The notes under the pieces: generated by a model
Databases searched by the model: none
What the model saw: only the letters and a program-made list of their open reading frames with translations
What the model was told of the DNA's origin: nothing
Translations under genes and position numbers: made by a program
In this document: one piece after another, positions 22,719 through 34,592 of the stretch
How the letters are laid out: the number at the start of each line of letters is the position of its first letter
How positions within the stretch are numbered: position 1 is the stretch's first letter
NCBI RefSeq assembly: GCF_947179165.1
Contig: NC_077244.1
Location: forward strand, 74,446,144 to 74,510,143
Source: Solanum dulcamara
Taxonomy: Eukaryota; Streptophyta; Magnoliopsida; Solanales; Solanaceae
Length of the DNA stretch: 64,000 nt
Direction: 5' to 3'

Positions 22719-25700
22719 ATGTTGTTAGTTTTTCACACTCTTATAATGTATCTCTTTTCATTTATGAAGAATATGGAAATTTCCCAGTCATCAGTTGGAT
22801 CCAAAATCAATTATGATAATATGTGTCTTATTGATAGTGCCACAACACACACTATTTTAAGAGATAAGAAATATTTCTCTTATTTGATTATGAAAGAAGC
22901 TAATATTAATACAATATCTGGTAGTACAAAATTAATTGAAGGATCCGGAAAAGCTAAAGTTGTACTTGTTGGGGGAACAAATTTAACAATTAATGAAGCA
23001 TTATATTGTAGTAAGTCTCAAAGAAATTTATTAAGTTTCAAAGATATTCGTCAAAATGGTTATCATATTGAGACTACAAATGATGAAAAGAATGAATATC
23101 TTTATATTACTACAATGATGTCGGGCAAAAGGTTTATTCTTGAAAAGTTACCCGCTCTTTCATCCGGCTTATACTTCACAAGTATTAGCATGGTTGAAAC
23201 ACATGCCATAGTAAACCAGAAGTTTACTAACTCAAATGATTTTATTATTTGGCATGACCGGTTGGGCCATCCCGGTTCTAATATGATGCGCAAAATAATT
23301 GAGAGTTCACATGGACACTCTTTGAAGAACCAAAAGATTCTTCAGTTTAAAGAATTCACTTGTGCCGCATGTTCTCAAGGCAAATTGATTACTAGACCAT
23401 CAGTAATCAAAGTGGGCATTGAATCCCCAACATTTCTGGAACGAATACAGGGTGATATATGTGGACCCATTCACCCATCATGTGGACCATTCAAATATTA
23501 TATGGTTTTAATAGATGCATCTACAAGATGGTCACATGTGTGCTTATTATCAACTCGTAATATGGCATTTGCGAGATTACTTGCTCAAATAATTAAGTTA
23601 AGAGCACAATTTCCAGATTATGCAATAAAGGCAATTCGTCTTGATAATGCTGGTGAGTTCACATCTCAGGCATTTAATGATTATTGTTTGTCCACTGGGA
23701 TAACAGTTGAGCATCCGGTTGCTCATGTTCATACTCAAAATGGTCTAGCGGAATCATTAATTAAACGTCTCCAATTAATTGCTAGACCAATGCTTATGAG
23801 AACAAAACTTCCCATTTCATTATGGGGTCATGCTATTTTGCATGCAGCAAGTCTTGTGCGGATCAGACCCACAAGTTATCACAAAGTCTCTCCATTACAA
23901 TTGGCTTTTGGTCAGGAGCCAAACATTTCCCATCTTAGAATATTTGGAAGTGCAGTATATGTTCCAATTGCTCCACCACAACGCACAAAGATGGGACCCC
24001 AAAGAAGATTGGGGATATATGTTGGGTATAAATCTCCTTCTATCATAAAATATTTGGAACCTATGACTGGAGATTTATTTACTGCAAGATTTGCTGATTG
24101 TCATTTTGATGAATCAGTATACCCAACATTAGGGGGAGAAAATAAGCAGCTCAAAAGGGAAATAGATTGGAATGCATTACCATTATATCATTTAGATCCT
24201 CGTACAAATAAATGTGAACTCGAAGTTCAAAAGATAATTCATTTGCAAAATATTGCAAATCAACTGCTAGATGCATTCACTGACCTATCAAGAGTTACTA
24301 AATCTCATATCCCAGCTGCTAATGCTCCAATTCGAGTTGATGTCCCAATAGGACAATTAAATAATGCAAATGAGTCTAAACCACATTTAAAACGTGGTAG
24401 ACCAATCGGTTCCAAAGATAAAAATCCTCGAAAAAGAAAAGGAGCAAATAATCAAGATGGTCATGATATGAAAGAACCTGCTCAAGATGAGCAAGGAGAC
24501 ATAACAATTGATGAAACCTTGGAAGAGGTTAAGACGCCTGAAAATGATAAAGAAATTTCAATAAATTATGTCTCATCAGGAAATATATGGAACCGAAATA
24601 ATGTAATTGTCGACAATAGTTTTGCTTATAATATTGCTATGGAAATAATGCAACAAAATGAGGATCTTGAACCAAAATCTGTCGATGAATGTAGACAGAG
24701 GAATGATTGGCCAAAATGGAAAGATGCAATTGAAGTTGAATTAGCTTCGCTTGAAAAACACAAAGTTTTCGGACCGATAGTCCGAACACCTGAAGGTATA
24801 AAACCAGTGGGGTACAAATGGGTCTTTGTGCGGAAAAGAAATGAGAAAAATGAAGTTGTAAGATATAAAGCACGACTTGTGGCACAAGGATTTTCGCAAA
24901 GACCCGGCATTGATTATATGGAAACATATTCTCCTGTGGTGGATGCAATCATTTTCAGGTATCTTATAAATCTGGCAGTTTATGAAAAACTTGCCATGCA
25001 TCTGATGGATGTCGTTACAGCCTATTTATATGGTTCTCTCGATAACGATATCTTTATGAAAATTCCTGAAGGATTTAAAATGCCTGAAATATATAAAGAT
25101 TCCCGGGAAACTTGTTCAATAAAACTTCAAAAATCTTTATATGGGCTGAAACAATCAGGGCGAATGTGGTACAATCGTCTTAGCAAATACTTGCTAAAAG
25201 AGGGATATAAAAATGATCCAATTTGCCCTTGTGTCTTTATAAGAAGGTCTGGATCTGAATTTGTTATAATAGCAGTGTATGTTGATGATTTGAATATTAT
25301 CGGAACTCTTGAAGAACTTTCAAAGGCAGTAAAATGTCTTAAAAAGGAGTTCGAAATGAAAGACCTCGGAAAGACAAAATTTTGTCTTGGTCTACAAATT
25401 GAATATTTTGTAAATGGGATATTTGTCCATCAATCAACATATACAGAAAATATTTTAAGGAGATTTTACATGGATAAAGCACACCCACTTAGTACCCCAA
25501 TGGTTGTGAGATCTCTTGATATTAATAAAGATCCATTTCGACCTCATGAAAATGATGAAGAGCTTGTTGGTGCTGAAATACCATACCTTAGTGCAATTGG
25601 TGCATTAATGTATCTTGCCAACAATTCTAGACCAGATATAGCCTTCGCAGTAAACTTGTTAGCAAGATTTAGTTCTTCCCCAACGCGAAGAGACTGGAAT

Positions 25701-26279
25701 GGAATTAAGCATATATTCAGATACCTTCGAGGGACCATTGATATGGGTTTGTTTTACTCGAATGAATCCCCGTCACAATTGATTGGTTACGCAGATGCGG
25801 GATATTTGTCTGATCCCCATAAGGGTCGATCGCAGACAGGCTATTTATTTACATGTGGTGGTACAGCTATATCATGGCGTTCAACAAAACAAACTATGGT
25901 TGCCACTTCCTCAAATCATGCAGAGATAATAGCCATTCATGAAGCAAGTCGAGAATGTGTTTGGTTAAGATCAATAACTCAACACATTCAAGAAACATGT
26001 GGCCTTTCTTTGACAAAAGACGCTCCAACAATATTGTATGAAGACAATGCTGCATGTATAGCTCAACTGAAGGGAGGATACATCAAAGGAGACAGAACAA
26101 AACATATTTCACCAAAATTCTTTTTCACTCATGATCTTCAAAAGAAGGGTGAAATAGATGTCCAACAAATTCGTTCAAGTGACAATTTAGCAGATATGTT
26201 TACCAAAGCATTGCCAACTTCAACCTTTGAGAAAATGAGATACAAAATTGGAATGCGTCATCTTCGAGATATTAAATGA
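22719..26279 (+). CDS. Ty1/copia Pol polyprotein (PR-INT-RT-RNase H)
   Basis: A single 1,186-codon ORF. The protease motif is near residue 39 (CLIDSATTHTIL; the usual D-S-G is D-S-A here). The pre-integrase motif IIWHDRLGHPG comes next, with the zinc-binding CAACSQGK. The integrase core has acidic residues in GDICGP (about 245), RLDNAGEF (about 307) and NGLAES (about 343). The RT domain starts WPKWKDAIEVELASL and has the catalytic YVDDLNIIG near 854. RNase H begins YADAGY near 1,023 and continues through SSNHAEIIAIHEA, EDNAACIAQL and ADMFTKALP. It would copy element RNA to DNA and integrate it. The start codon is uncertain because the protease N-terminus may begin upstream; the changed Gly in the protease motif may impair cleavage. 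Confidence 0.92.
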   Translation: MLLVFHTLIMYLFSFMKNMEISQSSVGSKINYDNMCLIDSATTHTILRDKKYFSYLIMKEANINTISGSTKLIEGSGKAKVVLVGGTNLTINEALYCSKSQRNLLSFKDIRQNGYHIETTNDEKNEYLYITTMMSGKRFILEKLPALSSGLYFTSISMVETHAIVNQKFTNSNDFIIWHDRLGHPGSNMMRKIIESSHGHSLKNQKILQFKEFTCAACSQGKLITRPSVIKVGIESPTFLERIQGDICGPIHPSCGPFKYYMVLIDASTRWSHVCLLSTRNMAFARLLAQIIKLRAQFPDYAIKAIRLDNAGEFTSQAFNDYCLSTGITVEHPVAHVHTQNGLAESLIKRLQLIARPMLMRTKLPISLWGHAILHAASLVRIRPTSYHKVSPLQLAFGQEPNISHLRIFGSAVYVPIAPPQRTKMGPQRRLGIYVGYKSPSIIKYLEPMTGDLFTARFADCHFDESVYPTLGGENKQLKREIDWNALPLYHLDPRTNKCELEVQKIIHLQNIANQLLDAFTDLSRVTKSHIPAANAPIRVDVPIGQLNNANESKPHLKRGRPIGSKDKNPRKRKGANNQDGHDMKEPAQDEQGDITIDETLEEVKTPENDKEISINYVSSGNIWNRNNVIVDNSFAYNIAMEIMQQNEDLEPKSVDECRQRNDWPKWKDAIEVELASLEKHKVFGPIVRTPEGIKPVGYKWVFVRKRNEKNEVVRYKARLVAQGFSQRPGIDYMETYSPVVDAIIFRYLINLAVYEKLAMHLMDVVTAYLYGSLDNDIFMKIPEGFKMPEIYKDSRETCSIKLQKSLYGLKQSGRMWYNRLSKYLLKEGYKNDPICPCVFIRRSGSEFVIIAVYVDDLNIIGTLEELSKAVKCLKKEFEMKDLGKTKFCLGLQIEYFVNGIFVHQSTYTENILRRFYMDKAHPLSTPMVVRSLDINKDPFRPHENDEELVGAEIPYLSAIGALMYLANNSRPDIAFAVNLLARFSSSPTRRDWNGIKHIFRYLRGTIDMGLFYSNESPSQLIGYADAGYLSDPHKGRSQTGYLFTCGGTAISWRSTKQTMVATSSNHAEIIAIHEASRECVWLRSITQHIQETCGLSLTKDAPTILYEDNAACIAQLKGGYIKGDRTKHISPKFFFTHDLQKKGEIDVQQIRSSDNLADMFTKALPTSTFEKMRYKIGMRHLRDIK

Positions 26280-26305
26280 TGTCTTCATCAGGGGGAGTAT
26301 AATAC

Positions 26306-26475
26306 GCGCTGCACTCTTTTTCCCTTAGTCTAGGTTTTGTCCCACTGGGTTTTCCTAACAAGGTTTTTAATGAGGCAGCATTCAAGACGTATTACCAGAT
26401 GTGTGTACTCTTTTTCTTTACTAGGCTTTTTCCCACTGATTTTTTTTAGTAAGGTTTTTAATGAGGCACAACATC
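26306..26475 (+). repeat. Two diverged tandem units before the 3' LTR
   Basis: Units at about 26,311-26,377 and 26,406-26,468 each run ctctttttc ... tcccact or tcccactg ... aaggtttttaatgaggca. They lie in the 3' untranslated part of the copia element. Confidence 0.75.
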
Positions 26476-26544
26476 AATGGATGTTCAGGATAACTATGTA
26501 TATATATATTTTTTACTAGCATTTTTCTTTACATGTGGACATCC

Positions 26545-26553
26545 AAGGGGGAG
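26545..26553 (+). other. Polypurine tract of copia element
   Basis: aagggggag lies immediately before the 3' LTR, the expected plus-strand primer. A similar agggggag occurs near 26,290 just after the pol stop. Confidence 0.8.
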
Positions 26554-26782
26554 TGTTAAGTAGTGGATTGTCCATTTATTTGTGTGGACACACCACTTTG
26601 CAAGTTGCTCAACTTGCCTTCTTTTGTATAACTATAAATATGACCATTCTTGGTCATTGTGAATTGCTAAAAAAACACACAGAATACATATACACGCTAT
26701 TTTCATTTCTTTTCTGTTTTCTCTCCATATTCTCTTACTTTCTTTTCTATTATAATATTGTCAACTTAGTTATTTTATAACA
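26554..26782 (+). repeat. 3' LTR of complete Ty1/copia element
   Basis: 229 bp, colinear with 20,603-20,831 with two visible substitutions, followed by TSD agcat at 26,783-26,787. Confidence 0.95.
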
Positions 26783-26787
26783 AGCAT

Positions 26788-27729
26788 TATGATTTAGAAT
26801 TCGTAAATCTTAAGTTTTGGTTCTGCATCTATTCAGTGCATGTATTATTTCAATAAAAATAATATACACATATATATTAAAAGTATATTATATACATTTA
26901 AAAGCGAAGTAAATGTGGATATAATATGAAGCACGTCTTCAAAGAATAAATTTATGTAGTAGAGAAAAAAGATATATGCCAAGGGACAAGCAAAAAGTTT
27001 AGGACCAAGGAGTAGGGCACATGAGGGAGCATGACCTGATTTGGTCTGATCTTTGTCTACTAATTAATCCACCAATTATCAAAATCTTTACATAATTACT
27101 CCTTATAATTACTACTAGTTGTTGGGGTACAATAACTGCATGGGATGAGACATCACTTGGTACTTTTTGATGTATCTTTGGCTAACATAATCACTATCTC
27201 TATTGTATTAAGTAAATTAAACAGATACTAGAGAATCTTAATAAAGAAAGCTAATAAAAAATTTACTACTTTCCCATTGAAAGTTTGAAAAAAAATCGAG
27301 TGATTATTTTTGCAGATATTTTAATTGAATTGGTGAGAAAAGAAAAAATAGTGATGTTTTCTAGAAAGTCTCCCACTATTTTAGTGTATATTTTTCACTA
27401 TAAGTAGGTTCGATGGGGAATAAATGGTAAAATCAAATTAAGATATTTTTTTTTTACTAATTCCTGATGAAAAAAATATTTGTTTCTAACAGTGGAATTA
27501 TTGCCGCCGGCTTTGAAAGCCATCCATTCAAGTTTTTCCAATCCTTTTGTTTTGTTTTCTAGTCGGGCTTTCTAAACCGCACGATGCATAAATTTAGGAG
27601 TAAAGTTTATAACTTGCTATTTTTTAACTTCTATAATTAGAAAAGATAGTTAATATCACAAAATGTGTATTTTTTCAAAGATGTGATTGAAAAGTAGTAT
27701 GGAATAACTATCAATTTGTATAAAATATA
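26788..27729. other. Intergenic DNA, nothing recognised
   Basis: AT-rich with no ORF of note. Confidence 0.5.
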
Positions 27730-27860
27730 AACAACAACAATAACAAATTCAGTGAAATCCTACTATGTAGGGTTTAGGAAAGGTATAATATATGCACCGT
27801 ACCACTATCTCGTGGAGATAGAAATACTATTTTTGAAAGATCCTCGATTCAAGTGTATCA
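27730..27860 (-). mobile_element. TS-SINE/RTE 3'-end fragment
   Basis: It begins acaacaacaataac (the tail, reversed), then attcagtgaaatcctac, ggtataatatatgcaccgta and ctatctcgtggagatag, the reverse complement of the conserved TS/SolRTE 3' region. No coding part remains. Confidence 0.7.
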
Positions 27861-28568
27861 AATCCAAATATAAAATATAAACTTGTATAAAATATAAAAT
27901 AGCAATATAACAATAATATTTGGACCACCATTTGCCCATCAAATTTCTCTGATTTACTTTTTGGTTCTCGTTTCTTCTATGCCTTACTAACGAAACAAAA
28001 ATAGCTAGTAAGCAGAGGTCACATGGTCAAGTTGCTTGCAGCATCTGATTCAAAACTCAAAATCGTGGTTTTGGTTCACCAAGTTTTTAAAGTCATGAAA
28101 TATTTTCATGATTTTTAAATAGAATTTTGTAGTCCAAATTAGAGGGAAAAAATATATAGAATTTATGCAAGTTGGAATTGAATTTGCAGCTTTTTATATA
28201 ACGTGGCTATTTCTTTTAGATCTATTAAATTAACGCTAAGAAACTTTTTTTTTGTACTTAATTGACATTGCATATGTTATTTATGTTATTTATGTTATTG
28301 TTGCATTAAGGGGATCTTAATTCGGAGAAGGAGAGAGCAGTCGAGTGGTCAAAATCGATCGATAAATTATTAATAAACCTCTGAAGATTTGGTAACGAGC
28401 ACTTATTGTGAAGCTACTTGGTAAAATAGTGAAAAAGCAAGTTACACATTTGGTCTATAGTCAAAAATAATAATATCCCTTAATCATAGAAGTTATACAG
28501 AAATTATATATCTTATACATCCATTATACATTTATCGGTTATTATTTTTGAGTTACAACTATATATTA
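27861..28568. other. Intergenic DNA upstream of the DnaJ gene
   Basis: No gene seen. Confidence 0.5.
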
Positions 28569-28830
28569 GGGATGATAAAATTAAATTCAACTGGCTGAAC
28601 TCGTTCAAGTTTGGGGGATAATTGACCCACTCATCCCATTGAAAAATGGATTGACATGTAGTCCAAATTGATTCATGAAAAATCTTGTCAATTTTTTTTA
28701 AAATTTTTTTTGAATGTTATATATAGCCATAATAAAGAATAAATAATTTTATTAAGTGCTAATAATTTATAATAATAATAATAAAAATAATTAAAACTTA
28801 GTTATAACCCGTATTTTAGCCTATTTATAC
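28569..28830. repeat. Dispersed AT-rich repeat, copy 2
   Basis: Shares ordered words with 13,226-13,700 (gataaaattaa, ttgacccactc, attgattcatg, ccataataaagaa, gtattttagccta). It contains a short (taa/aat)n run near 28,771. It lies just upstream of the DnaJ gene, so it may form part of its promoter region. Confidence 0.45.
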
Positions 28831-29108
28831 TTCTACTATATATCATGAAAATCTCTTAATGAAATTTGATAAGATCCACTCACTTAAGGATTAAGCCCAC
28901 TGGACCGGTCCTTATTTGTATTTTCAAGAGTAATTCGGTCCAATAACTTGGGTTGGACTTAAGAGAGAGAGAACAGAGCCCGAATACCCGAGTATCGGAG
29001 CTTTGAATACCCGTTAAGCTGTAAACATTTTGGGAGTTCTCATCCCCGGCAGCGAAGTGGTTGTTACGAATAACTGGAGAGAGATTGGCAGCGGAGCGGG
29101 AACTCAAG

Positions 29109-32100
29109 ATGGGAGAAAACAGGTCTGTCGCCGCCGCACCACCACCGTCGTCGGCAAAAGCCTCCGCCATCGATGACGCACTTCTCAAGCAATTCTTCGC
29201 TGAGGTCAGCGAGGTTGAGCGCGACAACGAAGTTATAAGGTTCGGCCTCCTTCCCCCCATATTATATTTATAGATACAACACACACACATAGATATAGAT
29301 GTACGTGTGTGTTTACAACAGTGTGTGCCGCGATCCTTTTTGTTTGTGTTAATTATTTGTTCTAAGTTCCTCTCCAGTAGTATAGCACGAATTTTATAAC
29401 ATGAACCTTGAAATGGATGCTATTCAGGTAACTGGAATTGTATTGTACACACCTGAAGAGGAAATTTATATGTGATAAAATGATTTTAAGATTGGTATGA
29501 TAGACACGTTATTGGAATTACTGTGTATTCCTATCCGTGCAAAACTCTCTTTTTCATGATTTTTGGTCTTTAAAAGGAAAAATCACATTCTAGACAACTA
29601 ATTTGGACTATAATTTCTATTTATTGAGGATTGAGCATAACAACAACAACGTTCCCGTGAAATCACATAAGTGGGGTATGGGGAGTTTGGAGTGTACGCA
29701 AACCATAACTCTATCTTGTGGAGGTAGAGAGGTTGTTCTTGAGGTATCCTCAGCTTACGTGCAACAAATCAAAATAGTTATGAAAAAAAGAAAAATCGAC
29801 ATTGGAGAAAACATAACAATTAATAAGGAAAGCAGTGCACAGCAATCACAAAAAGAATAGTAACAACTAAAAAATAGTGTGATAATCTAAATACAATAAA
29901 TAATAGATGATGGTAGATATCAAAAGCAAGAAACTACAAGAATAGGAGCTAATACTACGACAAACACCACCAAGACTAAACCCATTGAAAAATAAGACAA
30001 CACTCCACTACCTACTAATTTTCTACCCTAATCTGTGACCTTCATACTCTCCTATCTAAGATGATGTCCTCGATAAATTGAATTTGTATTATGTCCTGTC
30101 TAATAACTTTTCACCATTACTTTTCCGGCCGAGCTCTACTTCTCCTCGTACCCACTATATCCAATCCCCCGCACTGCTCACTGGGTCTTATGCACACCTT
30201 CTCTTCATATGTCCAAACTATCTCAACCTCGCTTTCCTCATCTTGTCCACCACGGAGGTTACTCCCACCTTGTTTTGCATATCTTTATTTCTCATCTTAC
30301 TGCCCCTAGTATGCCCACACATTCATCTCAGCATTCTAATTTTCGCAACTTGCATCTTCAAAACATGAGAGTTCTTGACTGGCCAATGCTCCGCCCCATT
30401 CAACAAAGTCGGTCTAACCACCACTCTGTAGAACTTATTTTGAATTTTAGGTGGTTCCTTTATATCACACAAGACTCCAGAAGCTAGCCTCCACTTCATC
30501 CATGCCACATCAATAAAATGTCTCCACTCCTCCAATCTAGCATTAACTCTGTTGCATATCTCATCAATCAGTACTATGTCATCTAGCATACACCATGACA
30601 CCTCATCTTGATTATACCGCTTCAATTCATCCATTACCAAAGCATATAGAAACGGGCTAAGCGTTGATCCCTGTTGCAACCCCATCCTGATTGAGAAGTC
30701 TTCCGAGTCTCCTCCCACCGTTTAGGATTGTGCTTAATAATATTCATTTATTCTTTTTTGACATGTACTAGTTTTCTTTAGATTTATGTCTTTCTTGTTG
30801 ATGTTGATAGCTGAAAAATACGAATTCAGTTTGTTATTTGTATTATTCTATATTTCATAATTTGGGTTAAAACTTTAAGAACTGCAGGATACTTTCATGC
30901 TTCAAGTTGAATCCATTTGAATACCTTAACCTGTCATTTGATTCGTCCATTGACGAAGTTAAAAAGCAGTATCGTAAGGTATATTTCTTGAAAGTTGAAA
31001 TTCCCCTTGGACTCAAATAGTTCCATTTTATATCATAGTCTGTAATTCGACCCTTATATATTACCATACCTTGCATGTATGCAGTTGTCCTTGCTTGTTC
31101 ACCCTGATAAATGCAAGCATCCACAAGCAAAGGAGGCATTTGGTGGTAAGAAAGCCACTTTATGTTGTTCCTTGTATAGAGGAGTATTGTTATTTTAGGT
31201 AGTTTATTGAGTAAAGGACTTCTCTATTCGAACAAAAAATTCATTTCGTAGTGGATGAATACCACTTTCACACTTCTTGTTTCTTTAGTCTTATAAATGG
31301 ATCTTTGGCTTGAGTATTTGGGTTATCCCGTGTTCTGTTCATTAGGTGGTTTATGTTAGATATTGATATCTTTCATCTATAAACTAAGTTTGATCATTCC
31401 AAGAATTTTTTGAATTGGAAACTCGCTCGAATTGGATTCCTTCAATGTCCATGCTGTAGATATATTTGGGAAGTTGTTTTTCTATTCTATTAGATTAGTA
31501 TTAGTTAAGTGTCCCCGCTTACTGCCTCTTAGTGAACGGTTTAAAGCATTTTGTCTCAAGAAAGGTTGTTCAAAATTTAAGGTAACCACAGTGCTTTAAA
31601 ATGGGTAACCTACTGGAGAGAGCAGAAGACTGCAGTTCCTCCGCCATAAATATACCTTGCTACATGAACGATCTCTCCAAAAATATAGTGTATCTGAGTC
31701 TCTGTCGCTATAGCACTAGAAAAACATATTTTACCACTTCAGAATTCTGGTTTATACCGGGCTCTATCTGGCAAACTACCAGTACAAAGGTTTTATTGTA
31801 CAAGCTTCTGTTTTTATTCCTTTTGTGTATTGCTTGGAGTGGTTAATGGAATTTTCATTTTCAGATTGCAGGATAAGAGTTTCTTATCATGTTTGCCTGC
31901 TTAATTGATCATTCAACGTGGTGTACTTACCTCCTAACCAGCTACCAAACGACCCCTTAGTTTTAAGTTTATGAGATAGGAAACCGCATTGTCTTTGACA
32001 GAAATGTTTTATATGTCAGCTTATCAGTTATTTTGGTCCTCCTCCTCCCTCCTCCTTTTTCTGAAAAATGGAATCAGTTATTCTATTGTCACAAACTTTA

Positions 32101-34592
32101 AGGACTATAATAAAAATACAATTTCAGAAGCAGTGCAACGACTCCAGTGGCATTCAGTTTAAACTAGCATTAGAACTTTTGTGCCTTATCAACTCCCTCT
32201 CGCATCAGGGCAACATCATTCTAGATATAGCTTTTTGGATAGAGAACATTCTTTTGTAGGAGAATATCATTTATGTTGAGTCAAAAAGAATTGAAGAAAG
32301 CAAGGATGAGAGCTGGAAAAGAGCCTTAAGCCTTAATCTCAAAAGATCACTCTTGTAAATGCTTATATGTTGTCTTATTGTGAGATGATTTGGTTTGATT
32401 TTGTTTTTTTTAACTGCTCAAGTAAGAAGTTTCTGTTTTATATCTTTCCCTTCGTGCTTGTGAATTTATTTTTCAATTTTTTTCTCTTGTTGTATGCAGC
32501 CTTAGCTAAAGCGCAACAGTTATTACTTGATCAACAGGAGAGGGATTACATTCTGAGCCAAGTTGTTGCAGCAAAAGGTCCGCCATCACCTCGTTATTCA
32601 TTCTTTTATTCTTTAGTCTTCCTTTTGCCATGGAATGGACTGCATTCACATTCTCTCTGCTCTTCCAATGGATCACTTGAACTGTTGCTGCAAATTCTTC
32701 AGTGGTCTGAGATCAAGAAAACTGGGTGACGGTGTCTGTTTGTGATATTCTTTTCTTTTTGCATAAGTGACATTTTTTGGGAAATGGGGTTTGTTTCAAA
32801 ATTTTGAATTTTTTTTGTTGAAGTTGAAGAAGTGCTGAAGAGCTGTTTTTCACCCAAAAATCTTCAACTCAGAAAACAGACATAAATTTTCCCAAAAAAG
32901 ATAAAAAGAAACTAAACAAATCAGCTTGCACAACTTATTTTTCATAAACTTCTTCAAAATTTTGTCCAAACGAAAGATGATAATCAATAGGGGCGAAAAA
33001 CTTGGTCTGGTATTGTGAGCCGTTTTCTGTAACTCAACATGGATAAATGGAGACTGTTCTGCATTCTCACTATGTTGCTCACTCACTGGAACTACTATAT
33101 GAATTATTCTTCTGGTTTCCTTTGTCTCTTTAATATTTTGTCTCCGCATACTGAAACTTTTGTGTTTCCCCTTTTTGTGTATGAGCACAGAAGAATTAAG
33201 ATCAAAGTGGAAGAAGCAGCTTAAAAAAGATACTGCTAGTAAATTGAAGTCATTAGTTACTGAGGTAAGTCTGCAATTCTCTCATGTTTTTTAAATTGAT
33301 CTAAATTTAGCTGGAATTATTGCTTCTGGATATTCATATGGTGAATTTTCTTTCTGATGTATCTACTACCGAGATTACAATTATTTTCTACAATGAAACC
33401 GTGTCCATTTCCACACAATCAAAACCACATTAAACCATGCAGGTCATCGACTCCTTGATTTGGTTATGTAACTTGATGCATTTTAGACTTACTCTTGTTT
33501 TCACCTTTCTACTAGTATATCTCTTATTGAACTCCTTTTGTTTGGCTTCTGCATGACTCTTATTCCACCTTAATGATTTGGGTAGGGAACCTACGTGGTT
33601 TCAATAGAGCATTTACGAATATATATAGCACTATGTAACTTTTGTGTTTCAAATGGTTGATTTCTGTACTCCTTCCTGATTGTGCAAACAGGGTAAATAT
33701 GACCAAGAACATGAGCAGTCAGAGGAATTCCAGCAGCAGCTCAGGTTGAAGGTTAGAGAAATATTGACAGATCAAGAATGGCGGAGGAGAAAAATGGCTA
33801 TGAGGGTATGTTACTCAGCTGTTTTCTTGAAATGTCATCTTTTTAGATTTCTAGTTAAACTTCCTGTTCGATTTTGTATAGATATCTGAAGAGGAAGGTC
33901 GCTTGAAGAAAGATGAGGAAGAAACAAAAGAGATGTGGAAAAGAAAACGTGAGCATGAGGAGCAGTGGGAAGGAACTAGAGAAAAGAGGGTTAGTTCTCT
34001 AGCTCATTTTAACTAGGTTGCCGCAATAGTTGTTGTATGTTCAGTGAAGTATGTTTTCTATATAACTTGCAGTTGGTGAACTTATTTGTTACTACTTACC
34101 TATCTTGCTTATCGTTTGTCATTTGTCAGTAAGACTATTTGCTTTATTGCTGCTGTTGCAAAAGTTTTCAGGTTTATAGGATTCATAAAAGATACTGATG
34201 ATGTATCCTTGGTTATTATTAATGTGTTGATTGCAAAAGCAGTACTATAGTTAAATGTTTTCTGAGGTATAATCTACAGGAAGATTTCTTTCTGATAGGC
34301 TGCTTTCTTTTTCTTCGTCTCATCAGGTGTCCAGTTGGAGAGATTTCATGAAGGGGGGGAAAAAGGTAAGTTTTGATTTGCTTAGATTGCCGTCAATAAA
34401 TGCTCTACCCCTCTTTTGTAATGACAAAGAATATGGCGTGGGCGGCGAACATCTTATACTTTAAGTAAAATATGATTGGACAAGTTTCTTCATGCTTTTT
34501 TGCAGGCTAAGAAAGGAGAGATTCGGCCTCCAAAGCTGAAGACAGAAGATCCCAACAAATCTTATGTTCAAAGACCAGTTAAACGAGGTTAA
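29109..34592 (+). CDS. DnaJ homolog, DNAJC8/SPF31 type (9 exons, 260 aa)
   Basis: Exons by splice sites: 29,109-29,239; 30,888-30,978; 31,085-31,145; 32,500-32,577; 33,191-33,264; 33,692-33,805; 33,882-33,989; 34,327-34,365; 34,506-34,592. They total 783 nt with consistent phases. The J-domain covers about residues 50-115: [20 protein letters not shown], then [13 protein letters not shown] with HPD at 80-82, the Hsp70-stimulating loop. The rest is highly charged: [36 protein letters not shown] and [18 protein letters not shown] are predicted long helices, ending in the DNAJC8-type tail [13 protein letters not shown], then [16 protein letters not shown]. In animals DNAJC8/SPF31 is a nuclear spliceosome-associated co-chaperone; that role is inferred here. 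The chosen ATG fits the homologous N-terminus; an in-frame ATG at 29,061 would add 16 residues. Intron 1 carries an RTE LINE. The donor of exon 4 (GTCCGC) is weak. The gene converges on BSL. Confidence 0.93.
29641..30723 (-). mobile_element. 5'-truncated RTE LINE in DnaJ intron 1
   Basis: On minus, the coding remnant (30,718 down to about 30,080) reads [20 protein letters not shown], then a degraded active-site region [26 protein letters not shown] and [10 protein letters not shown]. The 3' untranslated part ends at the (CAA)n tail at 29,641 (TTG on the element strand). Flanks aggattgagcataa (29,627-29,640) and aggattgtgcttaa (30,724-30,737) match at 12 of 14 bases and look like an aged TSD. 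It is antisense to the host gene and has frameshifts. Confidence 0.85.

Larger units (their letters stand above)
20603..26782 (+). mobile_element. Complete Ty1/copia LTR retrotransposon
   Basis: The element is 6,180 bp, with paired 229-bp LTRs that both start tgttaag and end ataaca, a perfect 5-bp TSD agcat, gag, a long uninterrupted pol ORF and a polypurine tract. LTR divergence of 2/229 means a recent insertion. gag is split by one small frameshift near 21,138, so the copy is probably non-autonomous although pol is open. Gene order PR-INT-RT-RH assigns it to copia. I do not assign the clade. Confidence 0.97.

Noticed and set aside
24626..25001. Overlapping minus-strand ORFs of 86-103 codons
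   Set aside because: Antisense shadows of the copia Pol ORF.
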